Origin: Deroplatys truncata
Taxonomy: Eukaryota > Arthropoda > Insecta > Mantodea > Mantidae
Length of the DNA: 64,000 nt
Direction of reading: 5' to 3'
Assembly (NCBI GenBank): GCA_030765065.1
Contig: CM060984.1
Span: 106,745,488 to 106,809,487, forward strand
The notes beneath the pieces were generated by a model, which did no database searches, was not told the origin of the DNA, and was given only the letters and a program-made list of their open reading frames with translations. A program made the translations under genes and the position numbers. Positions 46,680 to 58,700 of the stretch are shown piece after piece. Position 1 is the stretch's first letter. Each line of letters begins with the position of its first letter.

Positions 46680-46819
46680 ACCAAAGCCTTTAGAAATTAA
46701 AAGTATTCTTTTTAAACACCAGTAAAAATATTTTAAATTTAAGGGGATACTAAATAGAGAAAGTTGAAAAAAATAAACACTACATTTCTAATTTTCCCTG
46801 CAATCTTACACATTGGAAT

Positions 46820-47010
46820 TTCCTCTTTGATTTAATACATATTTTAGCATTGTAGGCAAAGAACTTGTATTTCAAATGTATTTTAAAATTTTTCTGCATC
46901 TGCCATTTTGTACTGTGAAATCTGACCACTTCACATAAAGAAATCATAACTCCTACAGACTTTACAGTAGAAAGGTAAATTTTAGCCCTCTTTTAGAGAA
47001 AGTTTTGCTC
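46820..47010 (+). repeat. Diverged repeat F, copy 2
   Basis: 'catctgccattttgtactg...cacttcacataaagaaatcataactcct' matches 18820-19012. Class unknown. Confidence 0.4.
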
Positions 47011-48079
47011 TACAAATTGGTGCTACTGTTAAATACGGCAGCTGCTGTGTTGTCAAACAAAGTAGTTTTTTCTTTACAAATATATGCTCCATTTTAACTT
47101 TGATCAACTATCCCGTGAATGATATTTTCTGCTATAAATAATCTATTGAACACAGCGAAATAAAAGTTTAGGATGATAATAGCAGTCTCTTAAGTGCTTT
47201 CATGGATGTACTTTGGTGTTAATAACATTGTTATTTATTTTTAAAGAAAATAATTGCTGATAAATCTTAATCGAAAGCTGATATAATTGAGAAAACATCC
47301 TATATTCCTTAATAAACATGATTATTTGTATAAAAGTAGGGTAGTGAGCTTAGAAGGTGTGCATCTACACCCTGTAAAAATGTTATGCTGATATTTTAAA
47401 TAGTTTCAAATGAAATAGGTCATGGATTAAGCAGATTTAACATTAACGAGGTAAGGGATTGTTCTCTGCTTATATGTTAACTCGCTTTACAGCATTTGCT
47501 TTGTGAGAAGATATACCTAGATTGTAAACGACAAAATTTAACAATTTCCAAACATGGTTTAAAATGAAGTACACAGTCTTCGAAATATCTCCACAATTAT
47601 TAGTATAAATAAACTTGAAATTTTATTTTAGTTTATTAGTAAATAAACTTGAAAGTTTAAAAAGCAACAGTGTACGCACTGACACACCCCCTTTTGACTG
47701 CAATGTTTTCCAGCCTCTATGCATTTACTTATTATTTTTACAAATTTGTGCATTCAAACTGCTCTTTGTATCAGAGGCTGTGAACAGATATACCAACGTT
47801 GCTTCAAGTGCACACGACTTATTTTGGCTCTTTTAGGGCTAGAATTAGATGCCTAAAATAAGTTTTGGCGTGTGGCTTGTGCTACAAAGTTTGGGACACA
47901 GTTTCTGAAACTATTAGAGAAAAAAGAATTTTCTCTTTGTTTATCACTCAATAATGATGGATTCCCTGCAAAAGTTTGCTTCTGTGTGTCAGTTGTGACC
48001 TTGAGACAGAACTGATAATTTTTAAAAATTAATAGTACTATTTTTTATTACTTTCTTAAAAATAAATAATCAATACCCT
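47011..48079. other. Unassigned AT-rich stretch
   Basis: No gene, repeat or motif recognised apart from short frames. Confidence 0.45.
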
Positions 48080-49191
48080 AAAAATCTGATGTGTTGCGCT
48101 CACATGACTTTCTACATCTACTTCATGCTAATCGAGAAAAGCCTTTGCAGAAATTATCTTATGGCTAATTTTCTTGTAGGTGCAAGGGGAATATGGTAAG
48201 CTTTAAGCGATAATGAAATTTTTTAAGAGCTCGTTGCTATGTAGAGCATTTCATTCTTTTTGCATGTCCAGAAAAAAAAATCAAGTGGTATTGGAAAATT
48301 CAAAGAAATAACAAAGAATGACTCGGAAACGGTCCACTAAACAAAAAATGTACAGGATATAAACTGTGTGTTTTAACGAGATCTACATTTTTGTGCAGTA
48401 ACATTTGTCTATCTCTTATGGTTTAACAGCTATGCGAAAGTCATTCAGAATGAAGAGGACTTTTGGGGGAAATTTCCAGAAAATTCAAGATATGCGTTTC
48501 ATTTGCCATGAAAATATCTTAAACATATGGTATTTTAATCAAAATCGTTCGAGCCTTTTTTTGAGAAAAGAAAATTTTTGAAAAATGATTTAACGTAAAC
48601 CGTAATCTGGGGTGGGGGATTTTCTTGAAAATCTCCACGTCGCATTTCTGAAAAATACTGAACCTAAATACCAAGTTTGGTATTTATCTGACCTTTCGTT
48701 TTTGATTATGTTGTTTACAGACACACAGACGCACACACAGACACGTATACAGTCACACACGGACGTTTTCCTAAAAGTGTTTTTTTTTTGGATTCAAGGT
48801 GCCTCAAAACATGCATTTCCGGTGAAATTTCGGGATTGAATTTTTGGGTAGAATGCAATACTTCCCCTACTTGTCCTCCGTGGTGTAGTGGTTACCATGC
48901 TAGCCTCTAGTTCCCGAGGTCGCGGGTTCAAACCCGGCGGAAGGCGATGGATATTTTCGGGCGTAAAAACCTTAGCATAGGTCCCTTTGGAAGGGAAGTA
49001 AAGCCGGTGGTCGTAGATTTACGGCACGTAAAGGAACCTCTCACCTCGTAAAGAGGCCTCTGAGCAAAATTAACGGTCTTTCACGCCCAATCTAGAATGG
49101 GAGCAGCTTTAGAGCGTCCATAAATAAAATTCAATTTAATTTTAATTTTCCCCTACTTACGAGTACTATTACATACTAATAGAGAACGTAA
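48080..49191 (+). mobile_element. Family A copy split by a SINE in its right arm
   Basis: Left end at an A-run, internal blocks, CA tract (48718-48760), right arm interrupted at 48872 and resumed at 49148 ('ttcccctacttacgag...tagagaacgtaa'). Confidence 0.88.
48862..49158 (+). mobile_element. tRNA-headed SINE (type 2), perfect 11-bp target duplication
   Basis: Body 48873-49147. A-box-like TGGTGTAGTGGTTACCATG and B-box-like GGGTTCAAACCC, then a conserved body ('ggaagggaagtaaagccgg', 'gatttacggcacgtaaagg') and a TTTAATTTTAA tail. TTCCCCTACTT flanks it at 48862-48872 and 49148-49158. Other family A copies show the empty site. Confidence 0.92.
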
Positions 49192-49900
49192 AAAAAGTGT
49201 TTGTAAAAATTGGCTACACATAATATAGAGAAACTGTGAAAATGTCGTTATCTTCAACAATCTAATTAACTCGGCACCAAGCAAAGCAAAAATTCTGAAA
49301 AAATTATGGACCTTACTGGGAATTATTCTAAAACTTTCTACATTTCATGGCTTCCCTAAACAACTTTATGATTTATGGTAAATTTAATATTTTATGTCAG
49401 TTGGACATTTCTCACCTTAATGCCACTTGCTAATACAAAAATGAGGATATACAACTACTTGACTGCAGAGGCTAATGCCCGAATAATTGAACAGTTCTTT
49501 CGTTCATACACCTTTCACAGAGCATTCATTGACTGTACCGCGCTCGGCGAAACAACTATGCGTGAATTGAAATGAACTTGCTGTATCCAGTCTCTGAAGT
49601 GGAGAATTGCAAGTGTGATCGACAGATGATCATATTTGTGGTAAATTAGCATACTGCCACAAACCTGGCCGAAAGGGTCTGCAAATTCGAACCACCTGAG
49701 GCCGGTAATCTTATCAATGTAATTACGGCTGTTTGGCAAAACCCGGGAGAGATGTGAGAGGTACAAACACCTTGGTTACATAACTTGACCGCATTGCCCC
49801 TCTCTAAGCCAACATTTTGCCTTTGACTACGTTCCTATGCGTACATCACCCTACACTGTATATCCCAGCAGTGTACTTGGCTCAAACCTGTTGCTTACTT
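49192..49900. other. Unassigned stretch
   Basis: Overlapping frames at 49375-49766 lack recognised motifs. Confidence 0.4.
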
Positions 49901-50278
49901 CAAAAATCTTATGTGATGCATTCATGTGACTTTCTCTACTCTAGGTTAACAAACTACTCTTCGATAAGCTTATTATACTATATGATTCTTCTTAATCCAA
50001 ATAAACTTTCAATTCACATTCTTTCACGTTTCGTTGTGCATGCACTTTGCATGCTCACGAGGAAAAAAAACAAAAAATCGAAAAATCTATGATAATTTTA
50101 AAATTCAAACGTATAACGAGGAATATTTTGGAAATAGGTTACTCAAAAAAATGAATATGACAAATTATGTGATTTAACGATGAGATTTTGTCTATCTTTT
50201 ACGGTTTACCAATTATACTAAAGTTCCTCAGAATGAGGAGGACTTCAGAGGTCATTCCTAGAGAATACAGGATATATT
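49901..50278 (+). mobile_element. Family A left fragment
   Basis: A-run, 'gatgcattcatgtgactttctctac', and internal blocks to 'gtcattcctagagaataca', where a Tc1/mariner-type piece begins. Confidence 0.75.
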
Positions 50279-50860
50279 TGGTGTCCCAGTTCACCTATAT
50301 CAGTAGATTTTCTCTAAAACTATAAGTTATTTGTTGTTCGCAAAAAAAACTTGATAATCAAAACCTATGTAAAGAATCGATTGGTAGTATTTCCTTTTCC
50401 AGAACAAACCAGGAGTAGGGGTATTCGAGGCCAAATATCAAATTTAAATTGGGAAAATAGGTTGTTTAAGGTCTCATTGGATATACTTTTTAAAGTATAT
50501 CAAAATTATATAATTTAAAGTATATTGAAACAACTATTACCAAAACATTTTGTTCTATCTTCTTATGTTTACTAACAAATGAACGATAAACTTGTCAACA
50601 TTTTGCACCATTTGCATGATGGTGTTCCTCTGGCTCTACGCTTACCGATGTGGCTTCAACAGGATGGCTGTCCGGCTCACTTTTCACTTATGGTTCGGCA
50701 GGTTCTTGACCATTTGTTTCCTGTACGGTGGATTGGATGAGGAAGACCAGTATGTTGACCGGTCCGATCTTCTGAAACTTTGAAGTTTTAAATGAAAACA
50801 TGGTTGTTTAAGGTATCATTAGATAGTACTTTTTAAATGAAACAACTTGTTCTAGAACTC
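50279..50860 (+). pseudogene. Tc1/mariner-type transposase fragment
   Basis: The start GTGTCCCAGTTCACC resembles the GGTGTCCC-type termini of Tc1/mariner relatives. At 50590-50780 a plus frame reads DGVPLALRLPMWLQQDGCPAHF, then RQVLDHLFPVRWIG, the catalytic-aspartate block ('QQDGxPxHF...FPxRWIGR'). It breaks down after that. Direct repeats 'ggttgtttaaggt.tcatt' lie on both sides (50463 and 50803). Only the central DDE segment is recognisable. Confidence 0.65.
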
Positions 50861-50865
50861 TTTTT

Positions 50866-51807
50866 TACTTTCTGTACTACGTATAGTAAGTAGGGGAAGT
50901 ATTGTATTCCACCCAAAAATTCGATACCGAGATTTCACCGGAAATACATGTTTTGAGACCCCTGAATCCAAAAATATCTGATGTGTTTCACTCGCATGAC
51001 TTTCTCTACTCTTGTACAAACTATTTTTACAAACGCTTATTCTCCATATGCTTCATGTTAATCGAGATATCGAGATGTCAATCTTATTGCTAATTTTCTT
51101 GTAGATGCAAGGGGAATATGGTAGGTATTAAGCTATATTCAAATATTTTAACGCCGGTTGCTATGTGGCGCATTCCATTCTCTTTGCATGTCCAGGACAT
51201 AAAAAAAATAACCAATTTGAGAAAAAGTATAAGTATTGGAAAATTTAAGGAATAACAAGCAATATCTCGAAAATGGTTCACTCAACAAAAGAAATGTATA
51301 TGACATAAATTGTGTATTTTAACGTAATCTACATTTTTGTGTAGTAAAATTTTGCCTATCTCTTATGTTTTACCAGTTATGAAAAAGTCGTTCATAATGA
51401 AGAATACTTTTGGAGACATTCCCAGAAAATTCGAGATATACATTTGATTTGTCATGAAAGTGTGTTAAATATATGATATTTTAATCAAAATCGTTAGAGC
51501 CATTTTTGAGAAAATTAAAATTTTCGAAAAATGTTCCATGTAAAGGGTAGTCTGGGTTGGGGGGATTTTCCTGAAAATCTTCGTGTCGCATCTCTGGAAG
51601 ATACTGAACCTAAATACCAAGTTTGGTGTTTATCCGAGTGTTCGTTTCTGAGTTATGCTGTTCACAGAAACACACACGGACATGTTTCCAAAAATTCTTT
51701 TTTTGGATTCAGGAGGTCTCAAAACATATTATTTCCGGTGAAATCTGGTATCGAATTTTTGGGTGGAATACAATAATTCCCCTACTTACTATACGTAGTA
51801 AAGAAAA
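50866..51807 (+). mobile_element. Family A reference copy 2 with both inverted repeats
   Basis: Left arm 50866-50972 and right arm about 51702-51807 are inverted copies. The internal structure equals 24325-25302. The frame from ATG at 51531 reads through the right half. 942 bp. It is followed without a gap by another copy. Confidence 0.88.
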
Positions 51808-52463
51808 CAAAAATCTGATGTGACGCAATCGCGAGAAACAACTGAATGTTGACAGGACTTTAAAAGAATGACCAAGAAATGAAGAAATTCGAACATTTAA
51901 TAACGGATATCTCAGAAATGGCTAATACCACAAAAAACGTATTGGGGGAAAATTTTGTGTTTTAAAGTAATCTACTTTTTTAGTGTATTTTCATCTATCG
52001 CTTAACACTTACAGGGTATACAAAATTGTATAAAGTTTCTTCCGAATAAAGTAGACTTCACAGTATATTACCAGAAAATTCAAGATGTACATTTTATTTT
52101 TAATCTAAATATCTTTAATATACGACGTTTGAATCAAAAAAGATTGGAGTCATTTTTATAGAAAATCAAACATTTTCAAATATCTTCCATATAAAGAGTA
52201 TTCTGGTTTGGGAGGATTTTCTTGAAAATCTTCTTATCGCATCTTTGGAAGGTACTGAACTTAAATACCAAACGTAGTAGTTATCCGACTTTTATTTTTT
52301 GAGTTATTATGTTCACACACAGAGTAACACCACGAACATGTTTAAAAAAATTCTTTATTTGGATTAAGGGGTTTCCAAACTTGTGTTTCCTTTGAAATCT
52401 CGGTATCGAAATTTTGGATTGAATGCAATACCTCTTTCTACTATGGAAGTGGTAGAGAAAGTA
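51808..52463 (+). mobile_element. Family A copy, left part deleted
   Basis: 'aaaaatctgatgtg' followed directly by a middle block ('cgcaatcgcgagaaacaac'), then normal order to a right arm ending 'tggtagagaaagtaa'. Confidence 0.8.
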
Positions 52464-53902
52464 AAAATCTCCATCATAAAAGTTGTGTTAGATTTATATA
52501 ATTTTTTTCTAAACTTTTTTCAACAAACTATTGTCACAAATGCTAATTCCTCTATGTACTTAATGTTAACCGATATAAACCTATGCAGAAATGGTTTTAT
52601 TATATATATACTTTTATATAATGGGGAATAAGAGAATAGACTAGGCTTAAGCGATAAGAAGTAAAATCTTTTAAGAAGTATCTCTTTGTATGACCACGAG
52701 TAAAAAACGAAGAGGATTTTTTTCGATGAAAAGTTGTACTGAAAATTTCAAAGCTATAATATAGAACAGTTCGGAAATGGTTAGCACCACAAAAACCTTT
52801 AAACATAAATTGTGTGACTTAACGAGATCAACATATTTTGTATAGCAAATTTTTGTCTATGTCTTATAGTTTATACATTATAAAAATGCATTCAGAAAGA
52901 AGACTTCACAGACTATGGCCAGAAAATTAAATACATTATTTTTATTTGTCATGAAAATATCTTAAGTATATTATGACGAAACAATGGCGACGACGCCATC
53001 AGCGCCTTAATCAGACGTCAGTAAAAGAGGGACGTAGCAAAGGATGGCATCGAGAGAGTTAGAGGTGGCGGTATATGTAAGGGTGTGAATGGGTGACATT
53101 ATCAGACATTAATTTCTGTCCGCAAATGTTATAATCTTTTAATCTGTCTATTATAAACTAAACCATTTTGCAAAGAGAAAGAATAAAACAGCTTGTGGGT
53201 TTACCTGAGGGCAAAGGAAGTCCGGCGATCCATCTCGTCCTGCCTGGCGCCTATGTGGAGGTTGCAAATTAGCACTACATAAATTTAAGGAACTGACCAA
53301 CAAAGAGTCCTGCTAAGCACGTGACCGGTCGGGAGAGCGCCGTCAAAAGAATCCTAAGTTTAAATACCAGAGAAATGCTTATTAGTGTCTAGCTAGTAAC
53401 TGATGTAAGCGTATATCAGCAGAAACTACATATATAGCTCACTCACTTATCGGACATGAAGTGATCTTTGCCCTAAACAGCGTGCCACCAAACCTCTACT
53501 TACTTCAACATTCGGGAAATGATTCGCAAGAAATCTAAAACCAATTTCCTGTATTTACTTAAAAAAGTTTGTCCAGAATATCTCAAACTGTGTAAAGTCA
53601 TGTTTATCATTTTCTTTTAACATAAAATTATAACTCTCTGAATATGATATTTTAATTAAAATTGTTATATCCCTTTTGAGAAAATCAATGATAACATTTT
53701 TCGTTATAAAGCTTAGTTTGGAGAGGAGGGATTTTCTTGAAAATCTTCGTATCTCATTCTTAGAGGACACTGAACTTAAATACAAGCTTGCGTACACAGG
53801 CACACGGACATGTATGTGTTTCCAATGGTTTCGGTATCGAATCTTGGGTGGAGTACCTACAATACTTCCTCTACTTGCTATAGCTAAGCAGTAGAGGAAG
53901 TG
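52464..53902 (+). mobile_element. Family A copy split by an unknown insert
   Basis: Left part 52464-52972 ends 'catgaaaatatcttaagtat'. The right part resumes about 53640 ('gaatatgatattttaatt') and ends with the arm 'agcagtagaggaagtga'. The 665-bp insert is described separately. Confidence 0.75.
52973..53640. mobile_element. Unidentified insert within family A
   Basis: GC-richer sequence (for example 'ggcgacgacgccatcagcg', 'cgtgaccggtcgggagagcgccg') breaking the copy at 52464-53902. No TIR, LTR pair or SINE head is evident. Boundaries are inferred from the interrupted family A homology. Confidence 0.5.
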
Positions 53903-54468
53903 AAAATCTTCTCGTGTTACACTAACCACCACAAGTAAAAGTTTTCACGGAGAGCCTTAACGTTTTATACGTAAGATAAGACAGGTGCGGAGATAATGCA
54001 AATAAGAGAACCCCAAAGGAAGGAGACAATGATGTGCACACATTGCCCTTTTATTGGAGTCTCTCCTGCAGAGCCTAAGTTCTTTAAATGTAACTAAAAC
54101 GCAGCATTTGAACGTGTGTTACATGTAAAGTTGGTGAACGTGCGAGTATGCGAAAGCGCGTGCTAATGAGGGCAATAACAAGCTTTATAGAACTGCAGGG
54201 AAACCTGTTGGACGCGAGTGCTACAGGTGCACAATGCGAGGGGCATTCCACCGCGACTAGAACTGGGTCATGCATCCGCACCTGCCTTAATGGCAAAATT
54301 AATACATAAAACATAGGGCAGTACACACGGCTATTATAGTGCAATTGTAAAGCGGATTTAAGGTAAGCGAGTTCTCATCCTTAATTAGTTTTTAAAAGAA
54401 AACTGAGGAGTTTGCTTTCTACTTATTTCAATGCAGAACCCTCTGCAAGCTTAAAAAAACTGAAATAA
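53903..54468. other. Unassigned stretch
   Basis: An 86-codon minus frame (54084-54344) has no motif. GC content is somewhat higher than its flanks. Confidence 0.4.
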
Positions 54469-55302
54469 ATATATCTAGGATGTATTGCATTCACATTACT
54501 TTCTCCTCCCAGTATTGTTTATTTTTATATAAATTCTGGAATCGATTCTTAAGAAAGCTTATTTTTCAATGTCCTTCATAGTAATCAAGCAGTAATCAAT
54601 CTTTTGCAGAAATAGTTTGATTACATATTTCATTGCAGGTACCAGAAAGAGAGAAAATCGAATCGATACTCAGATGTTTAAATGCCAGTCAGTATATACT
54701 GCCTTAATATTCCATATTTTTTTCTATGACAACGCTGCAGCTCTTTTAAAAATGACAAAGTATTGAAAAATGTCAAATAATAATAATGATAATGGATATG
54801 TATAGGAAATAACTATTACGCGTTTGAAAAAGATCTATATTTTTTGTGAAGTACGTTTCTGTCTGTCTCTTAACATTTACCAATAATTTATACAACATTT
54901 CTACTGAATGAAGAGGGATTCACAGCCTATTACCTGAAAATTCAACATATACATTTTATTTGTTCTGTAAATATCTTAAATGTTGAAATATTAATCAAAA
55001 TCGTTAGAGCCATTGAGAGAATAAAACTGTTCTAAAGGTATTTTGAGGTGGGGGATTTTCTGGAAAATCTTCGTGTTGTATCTTTGAAAGATACTGCGCT
55101 TAAATATTAAGTTTGGATATTTATCCAACTTTTCATTTTTGAGTTATGCTGTTCACAGACACACACACATGATCCTTCTCAACAGTGCTTTTTATTCAGA
55201 GGACCTCAAAACATTATTTAGAGTGAAATATCGATAACAAATCTATGGGAGGAATGCAATAGGTACCTTCTCTACCTACTAGGTAAGTGGTAGAGAAAGT
55301 AA
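54469..55302 (+). mobile_element. Family A copy lacking left arm
   Basis: Left end 'ggatgtattgcattcacattactttc', internal blocks, short CA tract (55158-55168), right arm ending 'tggtagagaaagtaa'. Confidence 0.82.
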
Positions 55303-55319
55303 AAAAGGCACTTGTTAAT

Positions 55320-55925
55320 TTGCATTTTATCCAGCGGGTTGACTCAGGCGACATTAGGAAGGTCTCAGGTTCGATCCCCGGTGACAGCCCACTCTGACTC
55401 ATGGTTTTCTTCGGGGATTTTCCCGAGTCGTCAGGCGAATGCTGGATTGGTTTCTTTCATCCCCCAAATTTCCTTTCCTTCCATTTCGTTCCATTAATCA
55501 TTTAATTCATCCTTCAACCAGTTGGTCTGGTCTATTTCAGGGTTGGAAGTGCCCGCGATGGTGTTTCTGCAGGAAAAAAGGATGCTTTCTGTGATCTTTT
55601 TCCCTCCTTGGGCCACCGGCTGGTTGCCGGGGTATGAGGACCGCACCTTAGGGGAGCGTCAGACTCTGTGTTAGGCGGGGTTCCCAGTCTGGCTGTCCGA
55701 CTGCGTCTATATCTGGAAACTGTAGGAGCACTATCCGTGCTGTGTCGTCACTCCTGGTTCCGGTCGCCCGGTGTCTCCCTTCACCTCATCCCTTCCTTCC
55801 TCCCTCCCAAAGCGCCCTCTTGTGGGGCGTCGGTATAATATCCTCATTTCTGGATCGGTGCCGAATCCCCTCCGCTTCACAATCCAATCCAAATTCGCAT
55901 TTTAGTTTAAAGAAACTTTCAACCA
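55320..55925 (+). mobile_element. Long tRNA-headed SINE (type 3)
   Basis: A-box-like 'gcgggttgactcaggcgac', B-box-like AGGTTCGATCCCCGG, then 'actctgactcatggttttcttcgggg' as in type 3 copies. The GC-rich body of about 600 bp ends in an A/T-rich tail near 55925. Shared body words with 3722-4050 include the 'ttccttcc' and 'cagggttggaagtg/cagggttgcaagtg' blocks. Confidence 0.7.
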
Positions 55926-56784
55926 TGTGTTCCAAAAACCTGTAACAATGGTTCACATATATTTTTAATGGATTCTGGAAACATTTCACTCTAAAATACT
56001 GTGTTTGGTAAGTACTTCTGTAATTCTAGCATTATTAACGGTTTTTCGATGCGAAAATTCAATTACCTGTTTGCAGTGCAGCTAATCTAACCTAATTGCG
56101 TGTTTCTACTGCACATATTTGGATGGATTATACCGAATCCTTAACTTTTGATGTATTTATTATTACAAACTTAGAATATAAGCATATTTTAAACTTAATT
56201 TTACCACATAAATCCTATCTTAGTCGTTACTTCCCTTTTATTTACTAGCATTTACTTAATTTAGTGGATACGTAGGAGCTGTAGTTAATAATTTTGAAGG
56301 TCAACAACCAGGTGTGGATAATTAATCGATCAGCAGTTCGCCATTAATATTAAATTGGCGACCTTGCTAATTGAACACTAATGCTCAATAGTTGTTAATA
56401 GTTAATTTTATTTTCGCGTAAGTATTGTCTCTAGTATTCGCTGTCGTCGAAAAAAAATAGTATGCAGTACACGTGCCATATATGAATCTCTAAATACTTC
56501 CTCGATCTCCACTTACAGCACTTTCAGCGCAATATACTCTTCTTAATGCTCAATATGCTCTCTATTCACTCTTAATTTGCAAAATCTCGACGGCTAATAA
56601 CAGTATGCCCTTTTGATTCCTTCCGATTTGAGCTGGCAATGGCAAGATGTCGCCACGCCCCAAAGAACAAGGTGAAGATCCAACACTTTTGTACATCCTG
56701 ATTTAAGCTAGCGCCATGGGCATTCATAGCATATTATAACTAACAACTTCCAGTTTATCTTGAAGTAGTATATTTGTTAGCAGT
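55926..56784. other. Unassigned AT-rich stretch
   Basis: No recognised gene or repeat. The end may hold further internal sequence of LTR family E on the minus strand. Confidence 0.4.
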
Positions 56785-57699
56785 TGGAAGATGCTTCATG
56801 TTTATCTGCACCACGTATGGGAGCCAATTTGTCGCAGTAACTTTGTGTTATCTATTGCTGGGCATCTGTTATTGTATTAATAGTTTGAATTTTGGGTTAT
56901 TTGTCCTCCGGCTAGCTATTATTACTACTCAGTCGAGCATATCTCTTGAACAGGACGGGTAAACGGAAAGGATTTGTTACTGAAAGATAACACTTATAAA
57001 AGAATTGGTTTTTACACTTTTATTACCGTCACAATTAATTAATTTCACATATTGACTCTTGATACACGCCAGACTGAAACTTTTATATTTTCTAATATCA
57101 CTATAATCACTTATTTGCTGCACATTATTAATTCGCGTATTTCACATTTATAACTAACTTTACAACGCGAAAGATTTTGTAGAATTGCACGACGTATAAC
57201 ACGTGAACGATTCTCTTAAACTGTGCGACGTATAACCTTTGTATGATTCTATTGGACTGAGCGACGTTTACCTCATGAATTATTCTGTCAAACTGCGCGT
57301 TACCCGTCTCTGGCACGGAATTTATACTCCCTCACCCAAATATGCCTCAACATTATAACAGAGCTGCTATTGGTTAATAAAACGCGCCAACATTAGCGTC
57401 TATTTTTATATCCAATCAAAATTACGAACACATATGCTCTAGGGAAGAAATTCCCTCAATTTCTACAGAAACGCGCGCTACTCTGACGTCATTTGCTTGC
57501 CTCTTCTAATTAATAAACAACTCACCCCCTCGCTCATTGTTTCCCGCTCTTATTGTCAGTTTCAGTGAGGCCGTGTAAACTTATTTGCTAACAATGCTTA
57601 TAATTAACAAACATCTCAAATCAATGTCATACAATAATGCTTATTTACACTACAATCACTCTGGCATTTACATTGTTGTGATATAAAATTACTGCCACA
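56785..57699 (-). mobile_element. LTR family E, copy E2, with primer-site stub
   Basis: The minus-strand LTR 56830-57699 starts TGTGGCAGTAA and ends GCGACA. Two bases later comes TTGGCTCCCATACGTGG, a tRNA-Lys-like primer site as after LTR D1. It contains 3.5 units of a 36-bp tandem repeat (57173-57300) versus 1.5 in E1. The primer stub shows it was joined to an internal region now lost. Confidence 0.75.
57173..57300 (-). repeat. 36-bp minisatellite in LTR E2
   Basis: Units start at 57173, 57209, 57245 and 57281 (partial), each with GATTCT...ACTG.GCGACGTATAAC-like sequence. Confidence 0.85.
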
Positions 57700-57970
57700 A
57701 TCTACAGTTAATTAAGGGTTATCGTATCCAAAACCGCGATTTATGTTAATTCGGAGCTTTAAATGATGGATTTAAATTGACTCCTGCTAGAGAAGGTAGC
57801 TTAGTAGGTTTCTGTCTAAAAATAACAGGCTTTCAAGTTGTGATTGTGACGTTCATATATAAAGCACAAAATAAACCAGCTAGAAGAAACACACTTCAAA
57901 ATTGGTAAAAAAATTGTTTTGAAAATATACATTTTAAAATAATACACTCACCGACGAAGAAGCAGAAAGG
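57700..57970. other. Unassigned stretch before LINE relic
   Basis: Nothing recognised. Confidence 0.4.
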
Positions 57971-58700
57971 TGCTGCTTTTGTGTTGATGTTCTAAAACCA
58001 GATTTGGGACAGGGGCCGGACTTGATGGTACCTGTCAGCTTGGGCGAATATGCCATGGTCTTTCAGGAAGAGAGTATAATTGGGAGAGTGTAAGAAAATT
58101 CTATAGTAACAGACAGATTCTTATACTCTAAGATAGTCAGGCAGGCCTGAAGACCCTCGACTTGGTTAAGTCCAAATTGGATTTAGAACTTCGCGAGTCC
58201 CTCACGGCACTAGCTACCTGCAATTCAGTTCAGCTAAAGTGGGTGCCGGCGCATATAGGGGTTCTGGGCTACGAAAGAGCAGATTAAGCTGCTAAAAAGG
58301 GAAGCTATCAACAATTTATTGGACCTAAGCCAGTACTGGGCTATCAACTGGACCGATTAAGCTTAGGATCTGTTATTTCAGAATATATGGGAAATACCGG
58401 GACTTATATGTAGGGCTCAAGCGCTCCAACGCTTTCATACGGAAATTGGAAGAAACCGGTCGCAAGAACTGCTAAAATTAAGCAGGGAAAAGCTCTTATT
58501 GGCAACGGGTCTCTTTACAGGGCACTGTCATCTTAGAGGGTATCTGCACAGAAGAGGACAGCAAGTGCATCCTGCCTTTAGAGGTGCACCTACTCATCAA
58601 TGAGCATTGGAGGAGCTTCCAACCATCTCGGTCATTATGAATGCCAGACTTCTGGAGCGATGATAAGACTAGGGACACACAATAGATCTGCAGAGATCGC
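57971..58700 (+). pseudogene. LINE RNase H and C-terminal relic
   Basis: Plus frames read SLGEYAMVFQEE, DSQAGLKTLDLVKSKLDLEL, LKWVPAHIGVLGYERAD and GSYQQFIGPKPVLGY, the RNase H domain of I/Jockey-type LINEs: the acidic residue after VFQ, the aspartate of DSQA, and the WVPxHxG...N/YExAD motif with the last aspartate. Then, in another frame, LLKLSREKLLLATGLFTGHC and LRGYLHRRG, the usual segment after RNase H. Several stops and a shift (58010-58150) show it is dead. The cysteine knuckle expected after 'RRG' is altered (Cys lost). Confidence 0.8.

Noticed and set aside
48880-48950. tRNA-like sequence that could be a tRNA gene
   Set aside because: A- and B-box match, but acceptor pairing is poor, the body continues as a SINE with a tail, and target duplications flank it. 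The same applies to the heads at 3110, 8830, 14230, 22360, 34930, 40200 and 55330.
57128-57316. Frame with repeated residues as a repeat protein
   Set aside because: It is the translation of the 36-bp minisatellite inside LTR E2.
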